Below, piece by piece: positions 34,901 to 44,100 of a stretch of 64,000 bases of DNA. Every line of letters begins with the position of its first letter. Within the stretch, counting starts at the first letter, position 1. Source of the stretch: Paulinella micropora. Taxonomy: Eukaryota > Cercozoa > Imbricatea > Euglyphida > Paulinellidae. The stretch covers positions 35,001-99,000 of the forward strand of contig WBZZ01006915.1 of assembly GCA_019918135.1 (NCBI GenBank), in the 5' to 3' direction. The translations under genes were made by a program, and so were the position numbers. The notes beneath the pieces were generated by a model. That model was given only the letters and a program-made list of their open reading frames with translations, did no database searches and had not been told where the DNA came from.

Positions 34901-35281
34901 CGCCCCCGCCGCGCTCGCCCGCAGCGCATGGCTCCACACCGCGGCCCAGCCCGGCTCTCCCCCTCCCAGCGCGTCCTCCGCGTACTGCGGCAGCGCGTGC
35001 GCGTCGCCCAGGCACGGCGCCGGCGGTGGCGTGGGCCGGGCGTACCACGCCGCCCACTGCTCGGGCCGCGTAGTAGCAGCCAGCACCCCTCCGTGCGTCC
35101 CTCCCACGCGTGTCGTTCCGTCCAGGGCAGCCAGGCCCGCGCGGCCACCGACCAGCCCGCTTGTTGCCAGACTCCGAGGCCCGCTTGCAGCACCCGGGCC
35201 GAGCCGGCCCACCAGAGGTGGCACGAAGGGTAGGCCCAGCACAGCGTACAGGTCGCCCGGGCGGTCTCCGGGACTGTCCAC
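31907..35281 (-). CDS. Unknown 1,100-residue protein, extremely Ala/Arg-rich
   Basis: Open for 1,124 codons on the minus strand, ending at 31,907 (TDGGVCVV). It starts without an ATG, so the true start is upstream or in another exon, and part of the first half (about 34,260-34,700) reads better in a different frame. Protein-like sections include RYRYWQASNFRGPAEW, a Cys cluster (EPCACRECSATAWNAYC), FWVRLAGAYECWLHLRP and, near 33,000-33,200, HHPFVSLSGAACGLDLPPG followed by PVLLDLRAARVCAWEVDL and ARVLVVLNAQHAVDGG. The last region has the beta-strand spacing of a small ATPase or helicase, but I do not call it one. The codon set is almost purely G/C-ending. The gene diverges from the 35 kb plus-strand genes. 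Confidence 0.5.
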   Translation of the reverse strand: MDSPGDRPGDLYAVLGLPFVPPLVGRLGPGAASGPRSLATSGLVGGRAGLAALDGTTRVGGTHGGVLAATTRPEQWAAWYARPTPPPAPCLGDAHALPQYAEDALGGGEPGWAAVWSHALRASAAGAARALVNSCHRRRTAPPCLVFALWLDSLALAGLGGGPEWERAAWWCAEQLAREPEPGPPDDNADAAPPPPPPPVAAGPAGARAPRGAPLAGRRPTLATAVAGVAGQAVPGSPLPARARGALGGVPRRAAPGRGGAGQGPAAPGAGRGEPLARRGARALHPGRPALAARPGRAGRRRPRAGGPTPAAPARRAAAAARPAAAARPAAARPGAGLCVVGGLGPRAGRWVLPPSLGGGPRTPAGALVGPPAGPPAGAPAAPDDDFGRDLDFLLAGCAWFRSQGRPTRATTDACWRLALRALAGEDARYRYWQASNFRGPAEWVAPWSAAGWLRPRGAARPAGRRARGDDEPEAGEPCACRECSATAWNAYCVDLRVAPARFWVRLAGAYECWLHLRPAADDARPPACPAGPAAGRPACFRGAAERGLLGQWLSAADPGPTACLPAGGPAPGAACAALVWLRVLLGAHAGRLVLHGERLALRLHCARPQFEAARGHLLAALADQGRPAPLPRAKRPRLEEGAPTAWDLFARAEAEAVAAADRRARSWGEPAARALVQWRWARRRERRGWSAWWRGLALGRAPGTTLCLLDARTTGASWWAWLARHHPFVSLSGAACGLDLPPGAALPGLPVLLDLRAARVCAWEVDLAAQAGVRRDGYAPPVILAARHGEAARLLRGARVLVVLNAQHAVDGGLRALLQEFSFARVLCAARAVDWCVPAPGCVWHYLRRQRDRTPRLEPPRVCQTRAGPAAAAVLAGLRRAQRSLARLQGQDLPPDLALLCAIRALWACRCWRWRTAPVSARRLGPRGLRQGYYALYPPDWWRQDARPRPPATLPAAHRLALQSPDCWRASRALTELAHRRPPPGGLLDAEFRWAPTPLAYKHALREIGKLSGLGGEVRLVRGTCVLWVLRAADWAPPRARARAGARAGARARAGGRALASRLLRQDGRAGRELVARAAGTACALRAAARLAGAGCMAEDVPAAEGQLPRSLRRRTDGGVCVV

Positions 35282-35349
35282 AGCTGGAGTCAGTCGAGCT
35301 GGAGTCAGTCGAGCTGGAGTCAGTCGAGCTGGAGTCAGTCGAGCTGGAG
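35281..35349. repeat. 15-bp tandem repeat, 4.6 copies
   Basis: Exact copies of GAGCTGGAGTCAGTC (the first beginning with C). On the plus strand it encodes ELESV repeats; on the minus strand it encodes ARLTP-type repeats just upstream of the large minus-strand protein. It lies between divergent genes and may be within either 5' region. Confidence 0.9.
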
Positions 35350-35410
35350 GATGGCCTGCAGGAGCTGTTCGAGTGGGTAGAGGTGGTGTCCGCTGCTAGC
35401 GACGCTGTCC

Positions 35411-35647
35411 TTGCCGCGCGCCCAGGAAAAGGACGTCTACCCCGGGCCGCTGCTCTGTCAGTTGGTCACCGAACCCTGCTGGCCCACCGGCGCGGCGCCC
35501 GAGGTCTGCACGTGTACGTTGTACGGGCTAAACTCGGCGTGGACCTCCGTGGAAGGGCCCTGGCCCGACCGGCTGGTGCTGGCGGAAGCGCCCCCGCGCC
35601 GGCCGGACGATATGAACGAGACGCCCGCCGGGAGCCTACAGCCGTAG
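35411..35647 (+). CDS. Small hypothetical protein, 78 residues
   Basis: ATG at 35,411 (MPRAQEKDVYPGPLL), stop at 35,647. It is Cys-containing (LCQLVTEPCWPTG, EVCTCTLYGL) and ends in a polar tail (RRPDDMNETPAGSLQP). A preceding stretch in another frame (ELFEWVEVVSAASDAVL) also looks like protein, so this may be the last exon of a slightly longer gene beginning near the 15-bp repeat. No family is recognised. Confidence 0.35.
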   Translation: MPRAQEKDVYPGPLLCQLVTEPCWPTGAAPEVCTCTLYGLNSAWTSVEGPWPDRLVLAEAPPRRPDDMNETPAGSLQP

Positions 35648-35746
35648 GAAGTCAGCGGGTACGGCTGCCTCGAGTTGCGAGGGCCCTGCCGGGGGCTCCA
35701 GCTTGCTTGGTCCGCGGCGGGCCTGCCGGCCTGGTTCTCTCGCGAC

Positions 35747-36782
35747 ATGCAGCAGCCGACAGAGTGCCAGGCTCGGCTGGAACCGAGCACTCTGCCTGTT
35801 AACGTCGTCCTCACGCGGTCGCCGGCCCCGCCGGGCCGGCCGGGCGACAGCCCGCTCCGGCCGGGCGACCAGGGGGGGCGGCCGTCCCGTGCCCGGCAGG
35901 CACCGCCGTCCTGGCTTACACGGGCTACTGCCGCCGCCGCCAAAGTGTACCCCTGGTTGCTGGCCGCGGCGGAGTTTCCGCCGGGCTCGGTCAGGCGGCT
36001 GGGTTTCTGGTTGGAGCTGCAGCTCAGGCACGGGCTGGTCTTGTCCGCTCAGGACCTAGAGGCCGGGCAGGCCTGGGCCAAGTGTGGGACGGCGGCCGCG
36101 AGCCCCCGTCGTGGCCCGCCGTGCTCGGCGCGTGGACAAGTCTGCGTGGCCCCGGTACTGCGCCCTGGTGGCGCTGGCGCTCTTGTGCGGCCTGGGGGCA
36201 ATTGCTGGCGGCCCGGCACGGGCGGGGCCGCGCACTCTCGTTGGGCCAGGCGGAGCTCCCCCTGGTAGCCCCCGGCCTGGTAGCCCGCCAGCTGGCGGAG
36301 GCCGTGCTCTCGTGCGCCGAGGACCCAGACCTCTTGCGGGCGGCCTGGGCCGAGCTCTTCTCGCAGCTGGCCGGCCGCGAGCCGTCGGCCCTGTCCCCGG
36401 GCCTGCAGTTCCTGGGCACGGTGGCGGAAATCTGGACCAGCTTGGGCGGCCAGAGCCCGGGGTCAACCCGGCCCGGCCAGCCGGAGCCACCCCCCCTCGA
36501 GCTGGCCATGTGGAGCACTAGCTACCAACTCTCGAACCTACGACCGGCGACCGCCGCGGCCCTGCGTTGCGGTGGCCGACAGCTGCACCACCTGACACAG
36601 GCCGACTTGACACAGCTAGCAGAGAGACGGGCCGTGCACGTACCGAAACCCTGCAGTACTTGTTGGGCTGGACGGAAAGCCTGCGCAGCACACTAGCGCG
36701 GACTGACCTACAAAAAAAGCGGCTGGCCCCGTACGAAGCAGCGTGGCTGGCCGCGCTGGGCCCACCGCGACAGGCTGCCTAG
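35747..36782 (+). CDS. Unknown protein of about 340 residues
   Basis: Likely start ATG at 35,747 (MQQPTECQARLEPSTLPVNVV), stop at 36,782 (PPRQAA). It is not continuous in one frame. The N-terminal section reads LPVNVVLTRSP and then a helical KVYPWLLAAAEFPPGSVRRLGFWLELQL. The middle is helical (LVARQLAEAVLSCAEDPDLLRAAWAELF). The C-terminal part is TETLQYLLGWTESLRSTLA. There is no recognised motif. The gene lies directly upstream of the 37.0 kb gene in the same direction, with a C-run gap of about 250 bases. Confidence 0.45.
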
Positions 36783-37029
36783 GCCCCTCCGACGCCCCCT
36801 TCCCTCCCACGGACCACGCACCCCCGTACATTCTTCTCCTCCTTCCCTCCTCCCCCCCCCCGCTCTCCCCTGTACGCAGAGCCGACGCTGCCTCCTCCTC
36901 CCCCGGTTGGAACAGATCGCGCAAGGCAGAGGACGGAAAAGGGGCTGGGACCAAGTAAAGCTCTCGCCGAGACCAAGTGGGGCAGACTGCTCCCCCTCGT
37001 GTAGTACTGCTTCCCCTCCCCTGTGTAGT

Positions 37030-39000
37030 ATGTCCCAGCGCCCCGACGCTTTTCCCCCGAACTTCCTGTCGCTGTGGGCCCAGGCACAGCAAACCGTGTC
37101 GCAGCCAGGGGGCGACGCTAGACTCCAAAAGACAGTGACACTGCTCGAGCAGAGCTGGCAGAGGCAACGCAGGTCGCACAAAACGAACCTGACCCTCGCG
37201 TTTGAGGCGGATGCCTCTGGGCCGGGGGCCGCTGAGCGCTGGTCAAAGCTGCTAGCTTGCTTGGTCAACTCCGCGAGCCTGAGAGACCTATGGCAGTATG
37301 TAACAACCGTCCACCTCGATGGCGGTTCGGCACGGCCTTACCAGTTGGTTGTCCCCCCCGAGCTCTTCCTCTTCGCCACCAACGCTACTAAAGTGTTTTT
37401 AGCGAATGCCTCTTTCCGGGAGAAAATGTGGTCGATCGCGGGGCTGACGCTCCCCCCCGACGCCAGTTTCCACCTGCTGCGCTGTGACGTAGGCCGTCTC
37501 GTGCGCAACGCGCCGGGTCGCGGCGGGGCTGCCGGACCCTCCGGGAGCCAGCTACAACTTAGCATCGCAGATTGCCTGTGCCTGGAGACGGTCACAGCCC
37601 TGGCAACGGGGCTTTGCCAGCACGTGTCGGTCGTTGGTTGTCCGGCGCTGGAGCGCCTGGTGCTGCCGCGAGCGACGAGGACCACTGTCCGGCCGGGCCC
37701 TTTGCTCCGTGAACTAACCATCAACCCCGAGGAGAACCACAGCGTGCAAAGCCCGCCCGTGATCTGTACCCTGGTGGGGCCGGGGCCCGCCGGGCTGACA
37801 GTGTCGGGGTCGTGGCTCGACGAATTGCGCTGGGAGGGTTTGCCTGCAGACTGGTGCTGCCACCTGTCCGTGGCGGGCTACTGGCGGTTGGGCTTTTTGT
37901 TGGCAGCCGGGGTCACGGCGGGCCCAGACCACGGCCAGGTGAGGATAGAGTGGCGTGCGGAAGCTCTGCCTGCGTGGTTCCGCTTGCAAGTGGTGAAGCC
38001 CCCCTCGTTGGACGTCAGCTGCAGTCCCGCAGTTCCTCGCTGCGGGGTCTCTACCCGGACCGAGAAGGAAGCCAAGACTACGTGGCTGGCTGAGACCGCG
38101 TCGACTGCCAGCGAGCGGCTCGACCTGGCTGTCGCCGCCGCCTATTTCTGGTTGGTTCAGGGGGACCTGTTTCCGTCGGGCTCGCCGTGGCGGCTGGCCT
38201 TCCTGCTGGGCCTGTTCCTAGACTACGGCCTGGTGGTGTCTGAGCCAGAGTTTGAGCGCTGCGTCCAGTGGCTGCGGGCACGGGCTCCCGACACGGCCTC
38301 CTCCTGGCACACACTCTTACAGGCCCGTAGCTACCACTATGTGCAATACAGTCTGCGGCACCGTTCAGGCCCAGGGGGTCTACGGCTGTTACTCTTAGCT
38401 GGCCACCACGGGGACCCGAACCTGTGGCGGCTGGTACTAGGCGACCGGCCTTACCCACGCGGCCAGACACCGGCCCAAGTCACGGAGCACGTGACCACCG
38501 CTGTGAGCTCCTGCGTGGAGGACGTCCGGATGTTGCGCGACGCCTGCCTCCACCTGTGCCAGTGCCTGCGTAGCGGCGCCAGTGACCCCCCTCCACTGGC
38601 CACCCCCAAAGAGCGTTTTCTGGGCGCCGCCTGCGAGGCCGGCGACGCCGGCGCCAGCGACGTTGCCGGCGACGCCAGCGACGCCGCCGGTCGGGCCCGC
38701 GCGCTCTTGCTCCGCTGCTGGCGAGAAGCGGGATCTCTGTTGATCCGAGCGGCGTTCGGGCCGGCCGCCCCCGGCCAGGGGCGGCCGTCGGTACGCGAGG
38801 GCGTACTTTCTGTGCTAGCCCAGTTCCTGCAAGAAAAGTGCCCGGCCGAGCCCGCCTGGCAGCGGCAGCCGGTGACGACTGGCACTATCTCGCCGGCCGA
38901 CGCGGCGGCGCTGCTTTGTTGCCTACACTGCCTGTGGCCTTTCCGAACGGTTCCCGCCGTCGTCCAACGAGCACCCCGCTCTCCTCACCAGCTGGTGTAA
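37030..39000 (+). CDS. Unknown 656-residue protein, probable paralogue of the 15.5-18.2 kb gene
   Basis: One open frame. I chose the ATG at 37,030 (MSQRPDAFPPNFLSLW) because the preceding in-frame codons are low complexity. The N-terminal about 120 residues are helical. A beta-rich middle follows (YQLVVPPELFLFATNATKVFL, QLQLSIADCLCLETVTAL, HVSVVGCPALERLVLP), with short segments that resemble solenoid rungs. The C-terminal half is helical (WRLAFLLGLFLDYGLVVSE, SYHYVQYSLRHR), with an Asp/Ala-rich loop (AGDASDAAGRARALLLRCW). No catalytic signature was found. The general order parallels the minus-strand gene at 15,487-18,161, so the two are probably paralogues specific to this element. A polyadenylation signal AATAAA lies at 39,121, inside the convergent F-box gene. 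Confidence 0.65.
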   Translation: MSQRPDAFPPNFLSLWAQAQQTVSQPGGDARLQKTVTLLEQSWQRQRRSHKTNLTLAFEADASGPGAAERWSKLLACLVNSASLRDLWQYVTTVHLDGGSARPYQLVVPPELFLFATNATKVFLANASFREKMWSIAGLTLPPDASFHLLRCDVGRLVRNAPGRGGAAGPSGSQLQLSIADCLCLETVTALATGLCQHVSVVGCPALERLVLPRATRTTVRPGPLLRELTINPEENHSVQSPPVICTLVGPGPAGLTVSGSWLDELRWEGLPADWCCHLSVAGYWRLGFLLAAGVTAGPDHGQVRIEWRAEALPAWFRLQVVKPPSLDVSCSPAVPRCGVSTRTEKEAKTTWLAETASTASERLDLAVAAAYFWLVQGDLFPSGSPWRLAFLLGLFLDYGLVVSEPEFERCVQWLRARAPDTASSWHTLLQARSYHYVQYSLRHRSGPGGLRLLLLAGHHGDPNLWRLVLGDRPYPRGQTPAQVTEHVTTAVSSCVEDVRMLRDACLHLCQCLRSGASDPPPLATPKERFLGAACEAGDAGASDVAGDASDAAGRARALLLRCWREAGSLLIRAAFGPAAPGQGRPSVREGVLSVLAQFLQEKCPAEPAWQRQPVTTGTISPADAAALLCCLHCLWPFRTVPAVVQRAPRSPHQLV

Positions 39001-39024
39001 CAAGAAATTGTGCCTCCTGGACGC

Positions 39025-39030
39025 TTTATT
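39025..39030 (-). terminator. AATAAA polyadenylation signal for the F-box gene
   Basis: TTTATT on the plus strand, i.e. AATAAA on the minus strand, 30 bases after the stop codon of the F-box/LRR gene. It lies just past the end of the convergent plus-strand gene. Confidence 0.6.
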
Positions 39031-39059
39031 CGAGTACAGTGTTCCCGGCCTAAGTAGAA

Positions 39060-40384
39060 CTAACGCGCTGGTCCGGCAGGCTGATGATTCGTCGTCCTCC
39101 CATGAAGCACACAATCTGTCAATAAAGGTATTTCCCACTGGAGGCGAGGCAGCCCCTGCCGGAGCCGGAGTAAGCCGTCGACGCTACGCCGTTCCGCGAA
39201 CAGCCGCAGGTCTACCAGCCACGTCAGCCGGCTGAGTGACTCCACTACTTGGTCTCCGTCGCTCACCCCCAAGCTCAGCACCCGCAGGTGGGGCAGTTGT
39301 GCCAAGGTCGCTAGGCCGTGGGCCGTGAGCAGGGGGGACGCGGAACGAGGTGGCCCGCGGCACAGGTGGAGCTCCCGGAGGCTCTCCTGGATGCTCTTGG
39401 CCTCCAACAGGGCTGCTAACTTCGTGTCATCAAGCCTGACACCTGACAGGTCCAGGCGCCGGAGTCTGGGGCAGCACTTGGCTACCTCGCGTAGGTGGCC
39501 AGGTTCCAGTGATTGCCATTCCCCCAAGCTCAGCTCCTCGAGGTTCTTGAGCGCCGACAGGTTGTGCAGCCCGTCGAGGCCAAGCAGGCCGTCACACTTT
39601 GTCAGGTCCAGCCGTCGCAGCTTCGACAGCTGCCGCAGGGCTGGCCACAGCGCTGCATCCAGCTCCGAATTATTGGCCAGGGACAGCTCCTCCAGGGTGT
39701 CTTGTTGGTCCAGTAAAAAGCCGGCCAGGCCCTGCGGTAGGGGATCATCATCGTCCTCGTCGTCCTCCTCCATAACACTGCAGGCGCCAGTGATCGCAGC
39801 CGCCGGAGTTGCCGTCGGCCCGAAGCAAACAAGGCCAGGGCTACCCGTTTCTGTACACTCTCGCAGGCCAGGGCATGCACGGGGATGCGCAAGTCTTGCA
39901 AACGCCCCACGCCCTCCGGGGTCAGCTCCGTATAGTACGATGCCTGCGGAGGCGTACGACGTACGAGCCTGTCTCGGAAGCGAAGGGACAACGACCGTAC
40001 GGACTGTACCAGGGGCCGTGAGTTCAGCTGGTCGACGAGATCGTCAGTCATGTCCGCCGGCTCCAGCTCTAGTCCTTGGATCCGCAAACCCGTTAGCACG
40101 GGCAGCAGCGACAACAGCTCGCTGGCGTCGTCGAGACTGGCACGCTCGATGGGCACGCCTGCTCGGCGCCACACCGGCCCCCAGAGCTGCAGCAGCTTGG
40201 CCGGCAGCTCTGCGCCCAGACTCATTTCCGGGCAAGAGTACCGGGCCCAAAAGCCGGGGGTGGTTTGCAGAAGTCGCTGCTCGTTCGTGACGCACGCCAG
40301 AACCGCCAGGTCGGACAGCTTCAAGTAGCCCGTGACACGACTCCAAGCGTGGGCCCCCACGGTCGGGGGGAGAACGCCGTCCAT
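39060..40384 (-). CDS. F-box and leucine-rich-repeat protein
   Basis: ATG at 40,384 (MDGVLPPTVGAHAWSRV). Residues about 8-50 (WSRVTGYLKLSDLAVLACV...QTTPGFWARY) fit an F-box, the module that binds Skp1 in SCF ubiquitin ligases. At least five leucine-rich repeats follow, with the LxxLxLxxC/N pattern: LEELSLANNSELD, LRRLDLTKCDGL, LEELSLGEWQSLE, LRRLDLSGVRLD, LRELHLCRG and LRVLSLGVSDGD. A highly acidic stretch (DDEDDDD) lies in the middle. The gene is spread over two frames, so it may hold an intron or be broken once. By family, the F-box recruits Skp1/Cullin-1 and the repeats bind a substrate, so it would redirect host ubiquitination. The USP-type deubiquitinase is its natural counterpart within this element. 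Good confidence in the domains. Confidence 0.75.
39121..39126 (+). terminator. AATAAA polyadenylation signal for the 37.0-39.0 kb gene
   Basis: Canonical AATAAA 120 bases after the plus-strand stop, located within the coding region of the convergent F-box gene, so the two transcripts would overlap at their 3' ends. Confidence 0.55.
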
Positions 40385-40674
40385 GGGGCAGGCGACCGGC
40401 TAGTGGGGCCTGGCGGAAGAGGGCTAGTAGCTCACTTTAGGGCTGTGTCACCGCCGCGCACGCCAGAGCTGAGCCAGCCGGCCCGGGCGGAGCGGGGGAG
40501 GGCCGCCGGGGTGGGGGGAGGAAGGGGGGGGGGGGAGAAGGCCCCGGGGGGGGGGGGGTACTAACCGCCCGTCGCACACGCACGGGCGGGCCCAGAGCGC
40601 AGGAGGAGGGTCGTCGTCCGGCCGGCACCCCACACCAGTCAACCCTGCTCGGTCTTGCTTGCCTGCTTGCTTGA

Positions 40675-40680
40675 TTTATT
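40675..40680 (-). terminator. AATAAA polyadenylation signal, probably for the HYR glycoprotein
   Basis: AATAAA on the minus strand about 460 bases beyond the glycoprotein stop codon and 125 bases beyond the small acidic frame. It is the only such signal in this gap. Confidence 0.5.
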
Positions 40681-40800
40681 CAGACTGGCCGGTTCCGTAC
40701 ACACACACACACAATTCCACCCCCACCTCACCTGTCTACCCTGCCTAACCTCCTCACCCGGCGGCTTTCCGCCCGTGGTCCAGCGCGCTCCCGGCCGAGG

Positions 40801-41061
40801 TTAGGGCAGCGTGACCCGCGTGTCGTGGCGGTCGCCCCCACTGGCGAGGTCCTGCCAGGACGAGGACGTGTCTAGCAGGAGCCTGTCCTGCGGGGCCGGG
40901 CCCGGGGAGGCGTCGTGGTCGAACTCGCCCGGCAGCGACCGGTGGCGGTGGCTGAGCGTGGCTTCGTCGGCCTCGCTGTCGTCCCCGAGCGCTTCCTCGG
41001 CCCCTACGTCCGCCTCGTCGTGGTACGCACCGGGCAGCGGCCCCTCGTCCGCCACGTACAC
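40801..41061 (-). CDS. Small acidic protein or tail exon, 86 residues
   Basis: ATG at 41,061 (MYVADEGPLPGAYHDEADVG), stop at 40,801. It is rich in Asp/Glu/His/Ser (EEALGDDSEADEATLSHRH, LLLDTSSSWQDLASGGD). It lies on the same strand and within the same likely transcript as the giant HYR glycoprotein, just after its membrane anchor, and its composition is that of a viral glycoprotein cytoplasmic tail. It could be a separate small gene or an alternatively used tail. No family is recognised. Confidence 0.35.
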   Translation of the reverse strand: MYVADEGPLPGAYHDEADVGAEEALGDDSEADEATLSHRHRSLPGEFDHDASPGPAPQDRLLLDTSSSWQDLASGGDRHDTRVTLP

Positions 41062-41136
41062 CTGCCCCCCGCCCGGCGCGCGGGAGTGGGCGCGCTTGGG
41101 GACGGACTCGTCGAGCGGCAGCTGGGCGCGGCCCCA

Positions 41137-44100
41137 TCAGGCGCGGTGGTACAGCGTGCGGTGGACGCCCACGCAGCACCCCACGCACAGGCAGCACAGC
41201 AGCAGGGCGGCGCCGGCCAGCACCAGCACCCCGCGGCTCACGACGAAGCAGGCGAACTGGAACAGCGGCACGCGCAGCCACTCCTCCAGCTTCTGCAGGC
41301 CGCCCCGGCCGCCGCCACCGTCGGGCCGGGCCCCGGGCTCCGCGGGGCCGGCGGGGGCCGGCGGCGACCCCGGGCCGGCCACGATGTACAGCTCGAAGAA
41401 CTCGGTCTGGCCCACGTCCGACAGCGCATCCGCGTTCTGCAGCACGGAGCGCCGGCGGGGTGGGGCGGAGGGCGCCGCCTCCGGTTGCTGCATGCGCGCT
41501 AGCAGGGCCTGCGGGTCGTCCCACAGCCGGCGCTCCACGAGCTCGCGCGTCCACTGCCCGGGCTGGGCGCCCGGCCGGACCGGCTGCTGCAGGTGGCGGC
41601 GGCGGCGCCCGGCGCTGGGGGCGAGCTGGTACGCGACGGCGGCGCGGAACGAGACCTGGACGCCGATGGATGTCTCGTTGTAGTCGGGCACGCTCAGGTT
41701 GGCGCAGAAGGCCACGAGGTTGCTGGGCGTCTGCGTCGTGTTGAGCACGTCCAGCTCGCTCACTGTGTAGCTCTGGTTGTTGAGCGTGAAGACCACCGAG
41801 CCCGCGCTGGGGTCGAGCGCCACGTCCTCCACCACCAGGCCCGAGTCCGACAGCACGTAGCCGATGAAGCACAGGTGCACCCGCCCCGTGGACTGGTTGG
41901 AGGCGGCGTAGAAGACCGTGGTGGCCACGATGTCGCCGCCCCGCACCTGCTGGTAGTCGGCGAGGCTCGCGAGCAGGGCGCGCGCGTACGACTCGTTCAC
42001 GGGCACGATGCCGCCGTTGAGGCTGTTGCTGGCCAGCTCCAGGGAGCAGAACTCCTGGGCCACGAACGACAGCTCCACCTCCTGCCACGCCCGCGTCGTG
42101 CAGCCGCTGTCGATGTCGCTCAGGGCCTGCGTCATGTGCGCGCAGTCCAGGTCGTGCGGCACGAGCAGCGTCGTCTGCACGGGGTCGCACGCGTCGATGC
42201 TAAAGGTCGCGACGTAACGCTGGAAGCAGCGGCCGCCGTACTGCGCCAGGCGCCCGGCCGAGTCGGCGCCGCAGTTCTGGTCCGCCGCCGCGCCCCGGGC
42301 CACGGCGGCCTGGCTGACGTTGCCGCTCAGCGTCAGGCCGTGGGAGCCGTTGTAGCTGCTGACGTACGGGAAGTTGGTGGCCAGCACGTAGTCGACTGTG
42401 CCCGTGAAGTGCGTCGTCGAGTTGCCGACGCGCGCCACCATGTAGCTCAGCACCAGCGACGCCAGCCGCGGCGCGGCGTAGGCGGGCAGCACCTCGAACG
42501 TGTACGTGCAGCGCTCCGGCTGCACGTTGGGGGCCAGCGCCTGGTCCGCCACCTGGAAGCTCACCGTGTGCACGCCGGGCGCGAAGGCCCAGCCCGCGTG
42601 GAACGCCTCGTCCGTGCCGTACGCGCTCTGCACTACGCCCGCGCCGGCCCGCGCCACCGTCACGTTGGTCGTCAGCGACGCCGGCCACACGTTGTCGACT
42701 GCAAGCCCCGCCAGGCCCGTGTAGAAGCTGTTGGTCGGCAGCGTCGTCTGCGCCTGGCCCGGCTGCGGGATGCGCACCGTGCGGTCGTTCCAGCCGGGCT
42801 GCAGCGCGGGCGGACAGTCCACGAAGCGCGGCGGCGTGTCGTCCACGGCGCGGAAGCTGAGGCTGCACATGCGCACGTTGCCCGCCTCGTCGTCGACCGT
42901 CAGCGACCGCGGCAGCGTGGTGTCGGCGTTCACCGCACCCGGGCTCACGACCGCCGAGCCGTTGCGGCCGCCGCCGTACGTGGCGCTCAGGTACAGGTCG
43001 TCGCCAAAGTGCAGGCCCACGTCCGCAAACGTGCAGCGGTCCGTGAAGTTGTCGAGCGCGTCGCACGTGCTCGTGTAGCGCACAAACTCGGACGCCGGGC
43101 AGTCGTAGAAGACGGGCGGCTGCGAGTCCTGCAGGTTGCAGAGGAAAGTAAACACCACCTCGTTGCCGCTCTCGTCGACGAAGCGGCCCGTGAAGGCGTA
43201 GGTGCCGAGCCGCAGCTCCTGCTGCTGCCAGTACGCGATCTCGGCCAGCCGGTACGCGAGCTGGTTGAGCTCGGCCGCCACCGTGGTGCGCTGGCCCCGG
43301 CCGGCCCAGTACGCCACGAGCCCCTGCGCCTCCTGGAAGACCAAGTCCACCACCGTGGCCGGCGTCGCGGTCGCGTTCTGCGGCACCGTGGCGAGCCCCG
43401 CGCGGAGCGCGTGCGTGTTGAAGGCCGCCGCGATCGCGGCCCAGTCCGCCGGCCTCAGCGTCTGGTTGTTGATGCTGGCGGACGCGAGCGCCACCTGGTC
43501 CCGCGCGTAGAAGGGCAGGTACGGCGGCTCGCCCGCGCTCGGCGGCACGAGCTGCGGCCACAGCACGTTCAGGTCCAGCCCGGGGTAGTAGTGGCGCGCG
43601 CGGTGTGAGATATTGGTGTCGGCGTCGGCGGCGTAGCGCGACTGCAGCACGTGGAGCGTCGTGACGGGCCCGTCCAGCGCCGAGCTCTGGCCCTGCACCT
43701 GGTTGTAGTCCCAGGCCCCGGCCGTGTGCGTCGGGCCGTACAGGTACGGGTACAGAGGTCGTCCACGAGCCTGAACTCGCACGTGTCTAGCACCTGCTGG
43801 TTGCCGGACGTGTCGGTGACGGACCAGCCGGCCTGGAAGCCCGCGTAGCCGTTGCTCGGCAGGGCCACGGGCGCCAGGTAGCCGGCGGCCTCGAGCCCGG
43901 CCGACAGCACGGGCTGCAGCGTCAGCCCCGCGCAGCCGCCAAAGTGGTTGTCGGTGCAGTTTGGGCACGGCGCGAACGGGTTCGCGGCCGCGCCGCCGTC
44001 CACGGCGCACACGCCCGGCAGCACGATGGGCGCGGCCAGGCTCGCCTGCACCTGGACCTGGTCGCCAAAGGACCAGTGGCCGGCGGTGGCGTCCCAGGCC

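Larger units (their letters stand above)
40385..41136. other. Gap with G runs, (CA)n and a polyadenylation signal
   Basis: About 750 bases between the F-box gene start and the HYR glycoprotein stop. It contains G runs at about 40,517-40,530 and 40,547-40,558, a short (CA)n at about 40,700-40,712 and TTTATT at 40,675. The only coding candidate is an acidic 86-codon minus-strand frame at 40,801-41,061. The F-box promoter should lie near the left edge. Confidence 0.6.
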
